Below are positions 25,101 through 60,215 of a DNA stretch of 64,000 bases, in pieces; positions within the stretch are counted from its first letter, which is position 1; every line of letters begins with the position of its first letter. The position numbers and the translations under genes are program-made. Source of the stretch: Chamaea fasciata (Eukaryota; Chordata; Aves; Passeriformes; Sylviidae). The stretch is from NCBI GenBank assembly GCA_029207755.1, contig JARCOQ010000002.1, positions 114,710,375-114,774,374 on the forward strand, written 5' to 3'. The notes beneath the pieces are model-generated. The model was not told the origin of the DNA. It worked only from the letters and a program-made list of their open reading frames with translations, and made no database searches.

Positions 25101-26781
25101 CTTCTTCCACAGAATTGCCTTTAATACGAGTGAATAATTTAAAATACGCTCCCGAGCAGGTTGCACATTTTTGAGGGAGAATTGAAGTAGCACATAATAA
25201 ATCAGTGACTAGCATGAGTTAAAGAAGGTTTCCAGGTATTTTACATGTATCATCTCCAAACAAAGGGAATTGGGAGCGGTTTGGTTTGAGCTGGATGAAG
25301 CTGCTGTACTTTTAGGGGGAAAAAACAATAGACTGTTTGGATTAACTCCAGCTCCGTTCATTGCACAAAAGGAAATTAAAGCAGGTAGAAAATGCTGCTG
25401 GAAATCATTCTGTGTAAAGAACCAATGAGGTGGGAAATAAAATATTCCGTTAGAGGGTGAAGTGTTTGCTGTGAGGGTGGGGAGGCCCTGGCACCGAGCA
25501 GCTGTGGCTGCCCCGTCCCTGGAGTGCCCAAGGCCAGGCTGGACAGGGCTTGGAGCAGCCTGGGACAGTGGAAGGCGTCGGGGTTGGAATGGGATCATCT
25601 TAAAGGTCCTTTCCAACCTGATGCCTGAAGTTTTATCTTTGCTGTATTTGAGGTCCTGCGGTGCCCAGGGGTGCAGCTCTGAGCTCACAGTCAGCGTCAC
25701 TCAGCTCTGCACACAGCAGGGACACAAAACAAATCCTTCTCCTGCTGCACACCAAGGACAGCTGGGACAAGTGTTCAGGCCCCAAAGCACAAACAAGGGT
25801 GGGCTGAGGGGAGGAAACAAGAAGGATGGGACTGCATCACCTGCAGCTGGGACTGGACAATTCAACCCCAACGTGCAAATGGACCAAAACTGATAAAAGT
25901 GTGAGACCTCGTGACCCTTTGTCCATTTTGTGTCCATTTTGGGTCCACCTTGGTGCAGCCCTGGCCAGGCTCTTGTCCTGCCCAAGGTGTGTCCCAAAGG
26001 CCTTCGAATAAATCTCTACTTTATTCTCCAGCTCTGTCCAGCCTCTGTTCCAGGTCAGCCTTCCCAAGGCATCAAACCCAAACCATTCCGTGACCCATTT
26101 GATGATTCTGACGAGTCCTCTCAGGTGATTTTGATGCCTTGGAGTGGCTGCCTAGAGCAGAGGTTAGACAAGATTAAGAGAATGACAGTGGGGATTTATG
26201 AGAGGCCTTCCACAGATACACCGGGGGCACTCAGAATCCTCCGAGGCTACACCCAACATGGACAATGGTCACGAGTTTTTCGGACAATTCAAAGTTTGGT
26301 CCATTTACATGTCAGGGATTAATCCTCCAGTTACAGCAGCAGAAAATAAAGTCACATCCCCCCAGTTTGTTCCCCCCAATTCACTGTTGTTCACACTTTT
26401 CAGGGCCTGAGGCTGTGGGATGCCCTTGGATTCCAGGCCTAGAGAGGGATTGCTTTGACCGACCAAAATGTGAAATCAGTAACTAACACTTAATAACGAG
26501 TTTAGAGTAATGCATTAATGCAGTGCAGGATTTGAACTTTATAAAAGCTGAAACCCTAAGGCTCTAATTTACTCAGTGCCCACGAGTTGCTGACAGGATT
26601 CCCTCCCTGCAGCGGGAAGCAGGTGCGGCTGCGCAGCGAGGACGGCCCCGTGGCCTGGATCGTTGGGATCGATGACTATGGATACCTCCAGGTGCACCAG
26701 GAGGGCAAGGGCGTGGAGTCTGTGCACCCTGATGGCAACTCCTTTGACATGCTGAGGAACCTCATCGTGCCCAAGCACTGA
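16035..26781 (+). CDS. HLCS: Holocarboxylase synthetase, 3' half of the gene (five joined coding exons)
   Basis: HLCS joins biotin to ATP to form biotinyl-AMP and transfers biotin to a lysine of acetyl-CoA, propionyl-CoA, pyruvate and methylcrotonyl-CoA carboxylases, in cytosol and mitochondria. The five exons join in frame (68, 161, 115, 214 and 169 nt) and encode about 240 residues, which match the C-terminal catalytic part of the vertebrate enzyme (about 726 residues in human). The signature pieces lie in order: RQTQGKGRGGNVW (adenylate-binding loop), [10 protein letters not shown] (biotin-binding), GGVLVNST, then the C-terminal domain ending with [10 protein letters not shown]. The N-terminal half is not in the window, so its exons must lie to the left. 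Splice sites are all GT-AG. The gene faces SIM2 tail to tail, as in human. Identification is by protein motif recognition, not a search. Confidence 0.96.
16103..17158 (+). other. HLCS: HLCS intron between exons A and B
   Basis: This short intron of 1,056 bp contains one reverse CR1 fragment at 16805-16945 (TGAGCTGGAAGGGACCTTGA). No other feature was recognised. Confidence 0.8.
17159..17319 (+). CDS. HLCS: HLCS catalytic exon B
   Basis: The acceptor is ccttgcccag before 17159 and the donor is gag|gtacgt after 17319. Two bases complete the Gly codon begun in the previous exon. Then 53 codons run from [16 protein letters not shown] to [13 protein letters not shown], ending on a codon boundary. 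RGGNVW is the second half of the nucleotide-binding loop. The [17 protein letters not shown] segment is typical of vertebrate HLCS. Confidence 0.96.
18638..19097 (-). mobile_element. CR1 LINE 3' copy
   Basis: Reverse CR1 from GGAATCATGGAGTGGTTTGG to GGAGCCTCCTCTGGGCTGG. It is closely similar to 7493-7930, 51700-52168 and the reverse of 20260-20745, indicating one young subfamily. Confidence 0.85.
20236..20745 (+). mobile_element. CR1 LINE 3' copy
   Basis: Sense copy from GGTGAGAGCCCACCTGCAGA to TCCCTTCCAACCCATTCTGG. It ends about 60 bp before the acceptor of HLCS exon C. The open frame of 202 codons through it (19900-20508) is chance. Confidence 0.85.
20807..20921 (+). CDS. HLCS: HLCS catalytic exon C (KWPND motif)
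   Basis: The acceptor is tttccttag before 20807 and the donor is attg|gtaaat after 20921. There are 38 codons plus one base. The peptide begins [20 protein letters not shown] and continues [23 protein letters not shown] is the near-invariant biotin-protein ligase signature whose lysine and aspartate contact biotin in the family. GGVLVNS forms the following core strand. Confidence 0.96.
22264..22402 (-). mobile_element. CR1 LINE 3' fragment
   Basis: AGAATCCCAGAATCCCTGAG then GTTGGAAAAGCCCTCCCGGC, ending in the GAGTGCCACCTCCAGGCA region. Same subtype as 43700-43910. Confidence 0.75.
22484..23002 (+). mobile_element. LTR family 2, copy 2
   Basis: Starts TGTTAGAGCCGGGATTAACA and ends near CAGAAAGCCTGAAATCC. 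It matches 10749-11282 throughout. It lies in the HLCS intron between exons C and D. No target duplication was identified. Confidence 0.65.
24818..25031 (+). CDS. HLCS: HLCS catalytic exon D
   Basis: The acceptor is tgttctccag before 24818 and the donor is cacag|gtaaga after 25031. Two bases complete Gly, then 70 codons, then two bases of a Ser codon. The peptide runs from [18 protein letters not shown] to [15 protein letters not shown]. It holds the GxGFNV core strand and the helical region before the C-terminal domain. The residue after the first glycine is Phe, where human HLCS has Cys (recalled, not aligned). Confidence 0.95.
25455..25618 (+). mobile_element. CR1 LINE 3' copy, left part
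   Basis: GGTGGGGAGGCCCTGGCACC to AAAGGTCCTTTCCAACC is sense CR1. It is interrupted by an LTR and resumes at 26075 with CCAAACCATTCCGTGAC. It lies between HLCS exons D and the terminal exon. Confidence 0.8.
25619..26074 (+). mobile_element. LTR family 1, copy 2 (solo LTR nested in CR1)
   Basis: The 456-bp LTR is bounded by TGATGCCT and AGGCATCA. It has a TATA-like TGATAAAAG at 25891 and AATAAA at 26007. AACC lies at both edges (25615-25618 and 26075-26078), a 4-bp target duplication. The uninterrupted CR1 reads CCTTTCCAACCCAAACCATT. No internal retroviral sequence was seen, so it is a solo LTR. Confidence 0.88.
26132..26561 (-). mobile_element. LTR family 1-related copy A (truncated)
   Basis: Begins TGATGCCTTGGAGTGGCTGC. 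It matches, in reverse, the complete copy at 42381-42899 and is more distantly similar to 25619-26074. A roughly 95-bp segment present in the other copy is missing, and the end lacks the terminal ATCA. The match to the other copy continues outside the LTR to 26084. The element ends about 50 nt before the HLCS terminal exon. Confidence 0.75.
26613..26781 (+). CDS. HLCS: HLCS terminal coding exon with stop codon
   Basis: The acceptor is ccctccctgcag before 26613. One base completes Ser, then 55 codons run to the TGA stop at 26779-26781. The peptide [20 protein letters not shown] continues to the typical HLCS ending [18 protein letters not shown]. This is the small SH3-like C-terminal domain of biotin-protein ligases, which takes part in substrate and ATP handling. 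GC content is clearly higher than in the flanking intron. An LTR copy ends about 50 nt upstream of the acceptor. Confidence 0.96.
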
Positions 26782-28887
26782 CAGCCCGCAGGGGACTCCT
26801 CAGCACCCTCACCTGAACCTGCTCGAGGTGGGAAGGGGTAACGGAAAGTTTGATTTTTTTCCTCCCGATTTTCCGCTGTGTGTTTGCCGTGGGTGACTTC
26901 AGCAGCTGGAAAAGAGGTGGTGATCTCACAGCTGAAGGCCTTGGTTCTTTGCACTGACTTCAAAGCACACCTCTGGTGCCATTCTTTGTAAGGATCTGTT
27001 CTTTGCAAGGGAATGTTTGTGGCGAACGGAACTTTCTCTTCGTTTACACCCTGTGCTGGAGAGGCTGAAGTGGCTCAATATTTCCTTTCTTTTGGTTTTT
27101 TTTTTTGTTTCTGTGTGATTTAGCACAGCGCAGGACAATATTTACTTTTTTATTTTGTGGGGGGTTTTTTTAAACTAAATTCTGTTTTTCTGTGTTGTCT
27201 GCACTAAAACCAGCTGGAACATCACATATTCCTGAATTGCCGGGATCACCACTGTGCTTAATTCCAGGTCTGAGTGAAGATCCTTGCTGAGCTGGTTCTT
27301 CTCTTTGTAGACCTCTACAATAATTTACCAACGTGTGCTTTGATCTCAGGTCTGCAACTCTTAGTGGCTGCCTTGACTTTTTGGGAGAGAATTCCGTCAG
27401 CACTTAGGAACTGTGCTTGGTTATCCGAGTGATCTGCACTCTGCTCTCCTCGGGTCTGAGTAAATCATCTCATCTGTCCTTGAAATCATGGCGTTCCAAG
27501 AGGAAGAAAAACCCACTGGAGCAGTGTCACATCCAGGTTTTTGTGGAATCCCATCTCAGGGGATGGAACCTCTGATTTGGAATTTAGTGGTAATTATATC
27601 ATTAACTCAACGAAGTCAAGGGAATAAATCAAATTCCCTCAAGTACTCCGGTGAAAAAGAGAAATCCCACCGTTCCCCCGTGTCCAAATTCTCTCCCACA
27701 GCTCTGTTGTCAACCCCTTTTCCCAAGCCTGTGTCTGGTTTTGCTGCTAAGCACTGAAACCAAGAGCTTCGACACCTGCGGACCTGAAAGCCGCTCGTTT
27801 TTGGGGCTGCCTGCACATTTCCAGCCTGGGAATTCTCTTGGAGCAGCCACGGGGGAGCTTGGCTGGGTTTTCTCCCAGGGAGACTTGGCCACCAAACTCC
27901 CCAAACAATTCTGTGCCCACCAGGTTTGTCCCAAGTGTGATGTGATCACCTTGATTCCTTTTTCTTTTCTTTTTCTTTTTTTTTTTTTTCTTTTGCATGG
28001 TGGATCAGCCAGATTGGTTTCCAAAAAGGAAACTGCTGTCTGCTAGCCAGAAATTGGAGTTTTTAGGTTAAAGTTCACCTCATAAACAATCCAAACATTT
28101 TAGATTGTTTCAGCTCCAAAGCCAAGAAGTCTTAAAAACAAGGAAACTTGTCTGTAATGGTAATTTTGACCAATCCTTACATATTAGGGTTTAGGTGGTT
28201 TGGCAGCAAGAGCAGAAATTAAATTGTCCCTGTTAAATTGAGGATTTCATGCTCCATCTCACAGAAGATTTGTCCTGATTGTCCAAACCCTTCTGGGTTT
28301 TTTTTTTCCCCCCCGTGATCCAAATCACGTGAGGCTGCACACCAGCATCTCCTAGAACTGCACACACACACACAGAGCTGTTAATTGCCATAATTAAAAC
28401 GATACACCAAGTTTCCCTTCTTCCCCCCAGATGCTTTCCAAAGTGCTTTGGGCTGAGAACGTTTGGCAGCTACCTTTGATAGCAGAATTCAGTATTAATG
28501 CATGTTGTAATCAACTGAAACTCGACTCTGGCTTAATAAAGCTTCAACAAAAAGAGGAAACCATGTATTTATATCTAGATCTGTTAAAAATGGCTGCGCA
28601 CATGCACACTCACGTCTTCCTGCTGCATCCTCATTTATTTTCTGCCTTTTCCTTCACGAGCAAACTGCTGCCGCAGGAAACCAGAGCTCTGGTGCTGCTT
28701 TTCCAACCACAGGGTTTTACAAAACTTCACCTTTAAACCCAGAATTTGTAGCTCAGGCTGTCTCAGCTTTAGGATTTGCCCGTAGAAAACCCCTTTTTGG
28801 GTTTTGTTCACGTTCCACACAGACTGGGAAGTGCCTGGAGGGATTGAACAACCAGGTCGTGCCTCAGGCTGGGGCTTGAGTGGCTTC

Positions 28888-28980
28888 CTTAAAATTTCTC
28901 TTAAAACTTCTCTTAAAACTCCCTTAAAACTTCTCTTAAATCATCCTTGAAACTTCTCTTTAAACTTCCTTAACACTTCC
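28888..28980. repeat. Short tandem repeat (about 15 bp unit)
   Basis: About six imperfect units of CTTAAAACTTCTCTT lie in the probable HLCS 3' UTR. Confidence 0.8.
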
Positions 28981-30618
28981 TTCACTGGGGGCAAAAAAAG
29001 ATGGGGAAAAGGATGAAAACGTGGGAATTTTGGAAGGGCAGAATGAGTTTGTAAAGCTTCGGTGGCTGAGCAGCGGCAGAGGGATTTTTTAACAGCAAAA
29101 TACTGTTAAAATGTTTCCTGGTTGCTCTTGGTCCTTTTGTAGCTGCCTTGATTGATGATGAGCTGCTTCCGTTCTCACTTGGAGTTGTCAGGTTATTCCC
29201 AAAATGTTTTTTGGGTTTTTTTTTTTTTGCATTGGGAAGAAAGCTGGAGTGGAATTCCCTTGCCACAAGGGAGAGCTGCCCAAACCTGGCTGTGCCAGGG
29301 CTCAGGGCGTGCTCTGGGAACCACTCTGCCTTTTCAGTGGGGCCTCTCCTGGCGTCTCAGACTTCCAGCCTGGGTTTGGAGGAAGGATTTGTTGCTTTCC
29401 CTTCAGAAGAACCAAAACCGAGGAGAATTCCCGTGGGATAAGGAGCAGCTGGATAAAATCCTCGTGGGTGAGTCCTTGGAGAAGCCCCTGGCTCTGTCAG
29501 GTAGATGGGAAGCACAAGAGTCTGACTCTGCTGAATGTGTCACACCCAGACAGGCGCAACATTTTTGCAGGAAAATCCCTGTTTTTTCTGTCTCTCCCCC
29601 GTGTGACAGACAAATGTGGTGTGGGGTGTCCCTGGATGTGGGGATGGAGAGCTCCAGGCCCAGGAGTAATGCGCTGAAAACGTTTCATTTCGTTCAGCTG
29701 TCTGGATTAGTAAAACACCTCTTCCATTGTGAGGCTGAGGTCATATCTGAAACTATTTTCTTGATGAAGTGCTTTCAAAAAACTCATTTATTACCGTTGT
29801 CCACATTTCTGTGACTTCATTTTTTTCTTTTTTTTCTTTCCTCTTTTTTTTTTTTTTTCCCCCTGCTGGGCTCTGGTAGAACGTTTCTCATGGTGAAAAC
29901 ATTTGTGGGGGTTGTTTATTGGTAGGAAAACTTCTGGGTGTGTTGGGGAGCCCAAGGTGGGTCGTGCCCAGTCTGCGACAAAGCTGCTTCCAAAGGTTTG
30001 AAAAAGTCATAACGTGTTTCACTTGTCAGAGTCCAGGCAGCACATCCTGCTTCTAGTAAAGCTTTTTATAAGACTTCAGAGCTTCATTTCTTTTTCTTTT
30101 TTTTTTTTTAATATATCCAACAAATCAAGGGCTATTACCTGGAAATAATATTAAAGCATTGAATTCTTTATGCTGCTGCTTCACTGTGCAAAAATTGGTT
30201 TCTTTGCTTTCTTTGATCAGCCTAAAAAAAAAAAATAAAGAATTAACTTTTTGCAACTCCTTTGGAGCTCTCTGTAATCGAGATATCTGTCATGGGAAGG
30301 ATTTGTGCTGGTTCCTGGGTTTGATAAAAAACATTTGCATGTTTAAGTGGTGATGGGGATGCACCGCCTTGATCAGACACCAAAGAAATTAAATCCGAGC
30401 CCAGGAAAGAGCAGAGGTCGAAAAAACGATGGAGAAAAGAGAACTGCAGGGAAGGATTGTCAAGTGTTGAGCGTCTCATGAGTGCTTCTGTGTTATTTGC
30501 ATTTTCCAAGTGTCTTCATTTAAAATGCAACGCGGCAAAAAAATACAATAAATTTTAAAAAAATCATTGTGTGTTTTATAGTACATTAATTGTCAATTAT
30601 AGAACCTGTCACAGTTGA

Positions 30619-30624
30619 AATAAA
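30619..30624 (+). terminator. Candidate HLCS poly(A) signal AATAAA
   Basis: AATAAA lies in an AT-rich context and is followed within 50 nt by a T/G-rich downstream element. A second AATAAA at 30547 is an alternative. It is assigned to HLCS because it is the last + strand hexamer before the facing - strand signals. Confidence 0.4.
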
Positions 30625-30728
30625 TTTTCAAACCTGCACCATTGTCCTCCGTGAAATACTTTGGTTTTGTGTTTAAAAAAAAAAAGAAAAGAGAGAAATT
30701 CGACTCGGTTTTCCTTTGGCTACAGGAT

Positions 30729-30734
30729 TTTATT
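30729..30734 (-). terminator. Candidate SIM2 poly(A) signal AATAAA (minus strand)
   Basis: The + strand TTTATT reads AATAAA on the - strand. It lies about 3.7 kb past the SIM2 stop and 105 bp from the facing HLCS candidate. Other - strand AATAAA hexamers closer to the stop, at 34019, 33788, 33121, 32662 and 31195, are possible earlier ends. Which one is used cannot be told from sequence alone. Confidence 0.35.
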
Positions 30735-32911
30735 AACATTTTAACAGTTTCGTTTTACATAATAATAAATAAGCAAAAATGCTTTACATTTTCAGGGAAT
30801 ACGTATATATAATTCTGAGCATGAGTAGGGTTGGTTGGGTTGCGTGCTTCTTCACCTACACTTGCCAAATAGCTTTTATCTGCAACATATTAAAAAAAAA
30901 ATAAACCAACAAAAAGCAAAAATCTAAACTTCAGGGGAAAAAAAAAATGGAATAACAACAATTCCTCTGTGGCGTTTTTGAAGTGTGACTGAAATGCTGG
31001 GGAAAAAAAAAAAGAATTTTTGTCCCGATTTGAGATTTCTGGAGAAATTCTGGCAGACTTCCCGTTCATTGGCACTTTCAGTGATGAATTCCCCAATTCT
31101 GCACCTACAGAGCTGAATTTCCTTAAATTCCCCTTTTTTCCAAATCACAGGGCACAGAGACCTGGGGGACAAATCCGTGCCTTTATCAGCTTCTTTTATT
31201 TCCATTGCACTGCTTCCAAAACTTGGACACCCCAATGTGGGATTCTCTTCTCCAGCTTTACCTGGTGGAAGATTCCCTGACTGGCAGAGGGTTGGAACAA
31301 GATCTTTGAAGTCCCTCCCAACTCAAATTTTCTGTGATTTTGGTAAAATATTCCCTCTTTCACTCTTTTTCTCCCATTTTCCATGATTTCCTTGCCAGGT
31401 TTGAACTGCCCTGAGAGTTAAAATCTTCTGAAGTCTCACGACAAAGGTGTGGCTCAAATACTGAAGAGAAATGAGGTTATTTTTCATAATATATTTCCAT
31501 TCCCATTCCCCTTCAGTGCCTTTTTTTTTTTTTGCATTATTAAAACAATTTTTCATTATTAAAACACTGCCACTGTGAAGGGCAGTGCCCTGTCCTTACA
31601 TCTGTAATTTAACCAAAAAATCCACTTTTTCTCCCAATGGAATTTACTCCCAGGTGGCAACACGGAATTGCCGTTTAAACCTTGGATTGGCAAGGGGTGG
31701 GGAAAAAAATAAATTAAAAAATCCTTCCCACATTTGCTTTTGCCATCTTTTCTGCACCTTCCCCTGCATTATCAGCCGTGAGTTCGTCACTGGCTCGTTA
31801 TTGCCTCGCAGGGAAATTTCCCCTGAAACACCTGGGGGAGGGTGGTGGGATGATGGAACACCTCCTCTGCTCAGGCTGCTGGAGCAAAGCCCGCAAGTGG
31901 GAATAACAAGGTGGAAAAATACCGAGCTGAAAAATATCCATAGTGGGTTGGGTTTTTTTTCAAGCAAAAGCTGATTTGATTTTTGTGCGTGTGTGTGTGT
32001 TTTTACAGCAAGCAGGACTTCCAGGAACACCCAAATGCAGCAGTGCCACTAATGAGGGAGAAAGTGCCGCACGAGGGGTTGGGCATCAGGTTTCTTTTTA
32101 ATGATGCCAGTTGTGCCAGTGGCTCCTTTGCAGGGCAGTGGGCGTGATTTAATTGAACAAAATTAACCCAGGAGCCTTGGCAATAATTATCTTTTCGGGA
32201 GTTGGGGTCGTTTATGGGGAGCAGGGGCTGGGAGGGCTCTGAAGCCACTGGAAAAGCAACTGGTGTCTCCTGGCTTTGATTTATGGGGTCAGCGTGATTG
32301 TAATCCACATTTACAGCTTTTCGGGAGATTTGCCAGCTCCTCCAGCGTTAAACACACCGAGGTTACAGAGGGAGGGAATCTGCTGGGTTGGGCTTTTTTT
32401 TTGTAATCACCGATTTGGCTTTTTTTGTTGTTGTGTTTAGCGCAAAGTGTGTTTTTCATGAAATTGAAAAAGTCAGCCGAGAGCGTTCAGTTCAAGTTCA
32501 CTCCCAAGTCAACATTAATTTGATAATAAAGCTTTCTCCGTTAACCTTTTAATAGGAAGCAGTGGAAAAAAAAAACCCACTGGAAATTGTTTTCAAGCCT
32601 TTGTTTTAAAGTATTTTTGTGAACTCGTAGCAATAAATATTCATACACAGAAGGAAATACCTTTATTACTGTATTTTAATGGAAAGTTCCCCTGCCCATT
32701 TCAGGGGCTTGGAACTGGACGAGCTTTAAGGTCCCTCTCAACCCATTCTGGGGTGAATTATTGCTTCAGAGGAAAAAGATGGAGAACATGGAAGTTTTAG
32801 GACTGAGTATTGCACTGTGATTTTTTTCTGATAAGGTGCAATCCATGAGGAAGTTTTTGGGTTTTTTTTTTTTTTCCATGTTACACAAACCAAGTAAGAG
32901 TTTTCTTCAGA

Positions 32912-33020
32912 TAATCATGGAATGGTTTGGGTTTAAGGAACCTTAGAGCTCATCTAGTTCCACCTCTTCCCATGGACAGGGAACCTCCCACTATCTCAGG
33001 ATAGTGCTCAAGGGTTTTCA
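32912..33020 (-). mobile_element. CR1 LINE 3' fragment
   Basis: AATCATGGAATGGTTTGGGT then CACCTCTTCCCATGGACAGG is a diverged reverse CR1 3' end. Confidence 0.7.
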
Positions 33021-34295
33021 GTGAAATTCTCTTTAGAATCCGATGAGAGAAAGTTTGAAAAATTCTGAGTTAAGCTTGAATTGAGGTAAGAGATGGAGCT
33101 GAGCGGCATCTACAGCCACATTTATTGTTCAGGGAGTCTTTTGTTGTTTTATCCACTCACAGTGTTCGGGGAAGTGGCTGAGAACCACCGTGGGCTGAGC
33201 GTTGTCAATTAAACTCAACGCAGATCCATCCTCTGCAAAGAATTAAAAAAAAAGGGGTGAAAATCTCTTCCTGGCTGGCTGGGCCGAATGTGAGTGTTGC
33301 AAAAGTGCTGTTTGGGATTTGTGAGGTGCTCCAATCAGAGAATTCCAGCCCTGCCTTTGCGCTGACAACAGGATTTATGCTGGAGGAAGTTCGGCGTGTT
33401 AAGAGCCGGACCTTGCAAAGCTCACAGTTCTACTGGTAAGTTCGAAATAAGGCAGAAATGTTCATTATTCTCTGGACTATAAAGAAAACATTTCTGGTGC
33501 TGTTATTAAGATGTATTTGTGACCAGCTGGGTTGAAAAATCTGCACAGGCTTCCCCCAGAATACTCAGGGAAACACAGGATTTAGGAGTTTCCTTTTCTT
33601 ATTTGTGGGGAATTAGTTCCTGCTCCATAATTTGTCCCAATTTGCCATGACAAGACCTGTAACCCTGTAATACCTGTCTTTGTACCTATTAATTTGTCAT
33701 ATTGTCCCTTGTCAAGATAAATGGTGGTGGTGGCAACAGTGTCAGAACACTGAAATCTGTGTTAAATAAATCAGGTGTAGGGGTTGATTTATTGAGTTTT
33801 AAAACTTTTTTGGTAATTAATAAATAAGCTTTTTTTTTTTTCCTGTTTGGGTCGGACAGCTGTGTTGTGTTTGCTCAAAATCACCACTCTCTCAACGAAG
33901 TCCATTTGTCAGGGGGGTTGGGTGGAGAGCTGATGCGAGGTTTCACACAATTTGTCAAAAAACCCTAAACTAGAACGCATATTTTATGATAATGATTTAA
34001 AAAAAAAAAAATCTTGAGTTTATTTTAAGGAGGGGGTCAAGGAAAAAAAAAAAAAAGTTCTTCATATAAACCTCTGCATATAACACCTCTCGTTTCCTTT
34101 TGCTGCAACACTGGAAAATAACAAAAATAAAGATCTGGAACTTGGCTTCTCCCTGGCCACCAGAGCTTTATCCGGGACACCGAAGCACGGCAGGGGACGG
34201 AGGGGGATTTTCCTGCCCCACTTTGGGACTCGCCGCCTTGTCCCTCACTCGCCCCTCCGGCTTTGCTCAGTAAACCTCACCGTGTTTCCTCACGC

Positions 34296-34328
<33 letters not shown>

Positions 34329-34402
34329 CAATTTTTTTTTTCTTCTCAAATCCTCCGTCCGGGGCTTCTCGATCCAACTCGAAACCCCTTGCCGTGCTGC
34401 CG

Positions 34403-58341
<23,939 letters not shown>

Positions 58342-60215
58342 TTATTCTGATTTCTTCTGGGTTCTTCCTGAAGATCCCAAATCATTGCCTGTCCCAGAGG
58401 TGCTGATGTTTCAGCTTTAGGCAGAAGCAGAAATCTGCCATTCTCCTCTCCCACGGGGAGTGGTTTTATGTTTGCTGAATTTCGTTTCGCTGAATTTGGC
58501 GTAGTGGTTTGAGTGTTGGTTTTTTTGTTGCTGTTGGTTTTTGGGGTTTTTGGTTGGTTGGTTTTTTGGGAGATAGGGTTTGGGAGAAAAAGTTAAAATG
58601 GGTTTAACTTAAGGAAATTAGATTTATCAAGACATATTTTAAAAATGAAAATTTTAAATTAATTTTTTTGCTACAAACTGTTTACTTTTTAATATGACAT
58701 AGAGACAATATGATTTTTAGTCAGTTGCAGCAGTTGAAATATAATTTTGTATTATTTTGGAGTTTATTAGTGTGGTGGAGTGTATTCGTTTAGAGTTTAG
58801 TGGAGCGTATTCGTTTAGAGTTTTATGGAGTTATTTGTTACAAGAAAAAAAATAGTTTGGTGGTTTTTAATGTTCCAAATCTGCAGCAGTTTGGAATTTT
58901 GTTTTGCAGATTTGTGTAGCTTTATTTATTAGCAGGGTTTTTTGGTTGGTTTTTTTTTTGTTTTTGGCTACTCATGAGTATATTTGGGGTATTATTTAAG
59001 AAATTTTTTTCAGTATAAAACAAGGATTTTTTTTTTCACCTAAAATTCTTTCATTTTAAACCTAGATTTTCCAAAAATGTAACGAACTTTTTAATTAATT
59101 AACTAAGCTGTTAACATTTACTAGAACTTCTTTTAAAAAAACCCCAAAAGCTTCACATCTAATCTAAACTACCATACCACGCCATCTCTGCCCTCGGGAT
59201 TTATTTCACTTTCCTGTCAGGATTCCCTGTCAAATTTGGACAACTCAGCACAACGAGGTCTCCAAATTTATGATTTTACCACCCTTCAAAAGGAATTCCC
59301 TTGTTTCTAAACAGCTGACACCATTCCCTACTGGTAAAGGGAAGGGAAAGTGTCCTTTGGAGGGAAATTAGGAGAATCTGCAAAATAAAAATAAAATGGG
59401 AAACGAGGAAATTCAGTGGGTTTGTAATAATTTGAGTGCACGTGGCTGGTCATGCCCAAACCTTCTGGGCTCCGTGTGCAGTGTCATTAACCGACCCCCA
59501 AAACTATCCTGGGAGATTGTTTTTGAACAAATCTCTTCATGGGTAACCTCCCAAAAGGTTTAAAGTCCATGGGGTTATTGCTCAGGTCCACACAGGCTTT
59601 CTGCTGAGAAAATGAAGAATATTCCGATAGAATGTGATATTATTATCTGTAATGGTAATTACTCTCAATAATGGTTCAGACAACATGAATAATTCTGATT
59701 TTTGACTGAAGGGTTGCAGTTTGGCAGAACTATTTTAGGACAAGAAAAAAAACCCCATTTTGCAACAGTGAACAGGAAAATCAGGGAAGCAGGAAAGTTC
59801 TCAGCTTTGTCCTCGCTCCCCACAGGGTTTCAACCAAAATCCACCATCATCGGTTGGGTTCTTTCTTCCTTTTGATTCAACTGCTGAGTTTTACTCCGGA
59901 TTTTTGTGCCTCCGTCACCCGATTCACCCCTCCTGGCCCCACACCTGCAGTGGTTCGAGCCTCACACCACTGCCTGGAACCAACACTTTCTCTATATCAA
60001 ATTCTGGGCTTAAAGGTCTGAAGATACAGCCACAGAAAAAGGATTTAGCAAGGAGGGGAAAGAAATGTTTCCTGAGCGTTGGAATTTCCCATTCATCTCT
60101 CTAAATAAAATTAGATCCCCGTGGGGAAAAGCTGGCACTTGAAGGAGCTCACACATCCCCTGTGGAGTTTTAAATACAAATTTATACTTTGGGTGGGTTT
60201 TGGAACCCTGGGCAC

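Larger units (their letters stand above)
26782..30645 (+). other. HLCS: Probable HLCS 3' UTR with candidate poly(A) signals
   Basis: This stretch follows the HLCS stop and has no coding exon or recognised LTR, which suits a long bird 3' UTR. AATAAA hexamers on the + strand lie at 27623, 28535, 30234, 30547 and 30619. The last, followed by a T/G-rich stretch (30641-30672), is the most plausible terminal signal because the next gene's signals face it just beyond. The true end is inferred. A 15-bp tandem repeat lies at 28888-28980 and a short CA run at 28361-28374. Confidence 0.45.
30729..34402 (-). other. SIM2: Probable SIM2 3' UTR
   Basis: This region lies downstream of the SIM2 stop in transcript orientation. 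It has no recognisable coding exon. It contains several poly(A) hexamers on the - strand, a long T run on the + strand at 34298-34320 (A run in the transcript), and a small degraded CR1 copy at 32912-33020. Its length is inferred from the position of the facing HLCS signals. Confidence 0.4.

Noticed and set aside
28361..28374. CA dinucleotide run
   Set aside because: Only about seven units, unremarkable length.
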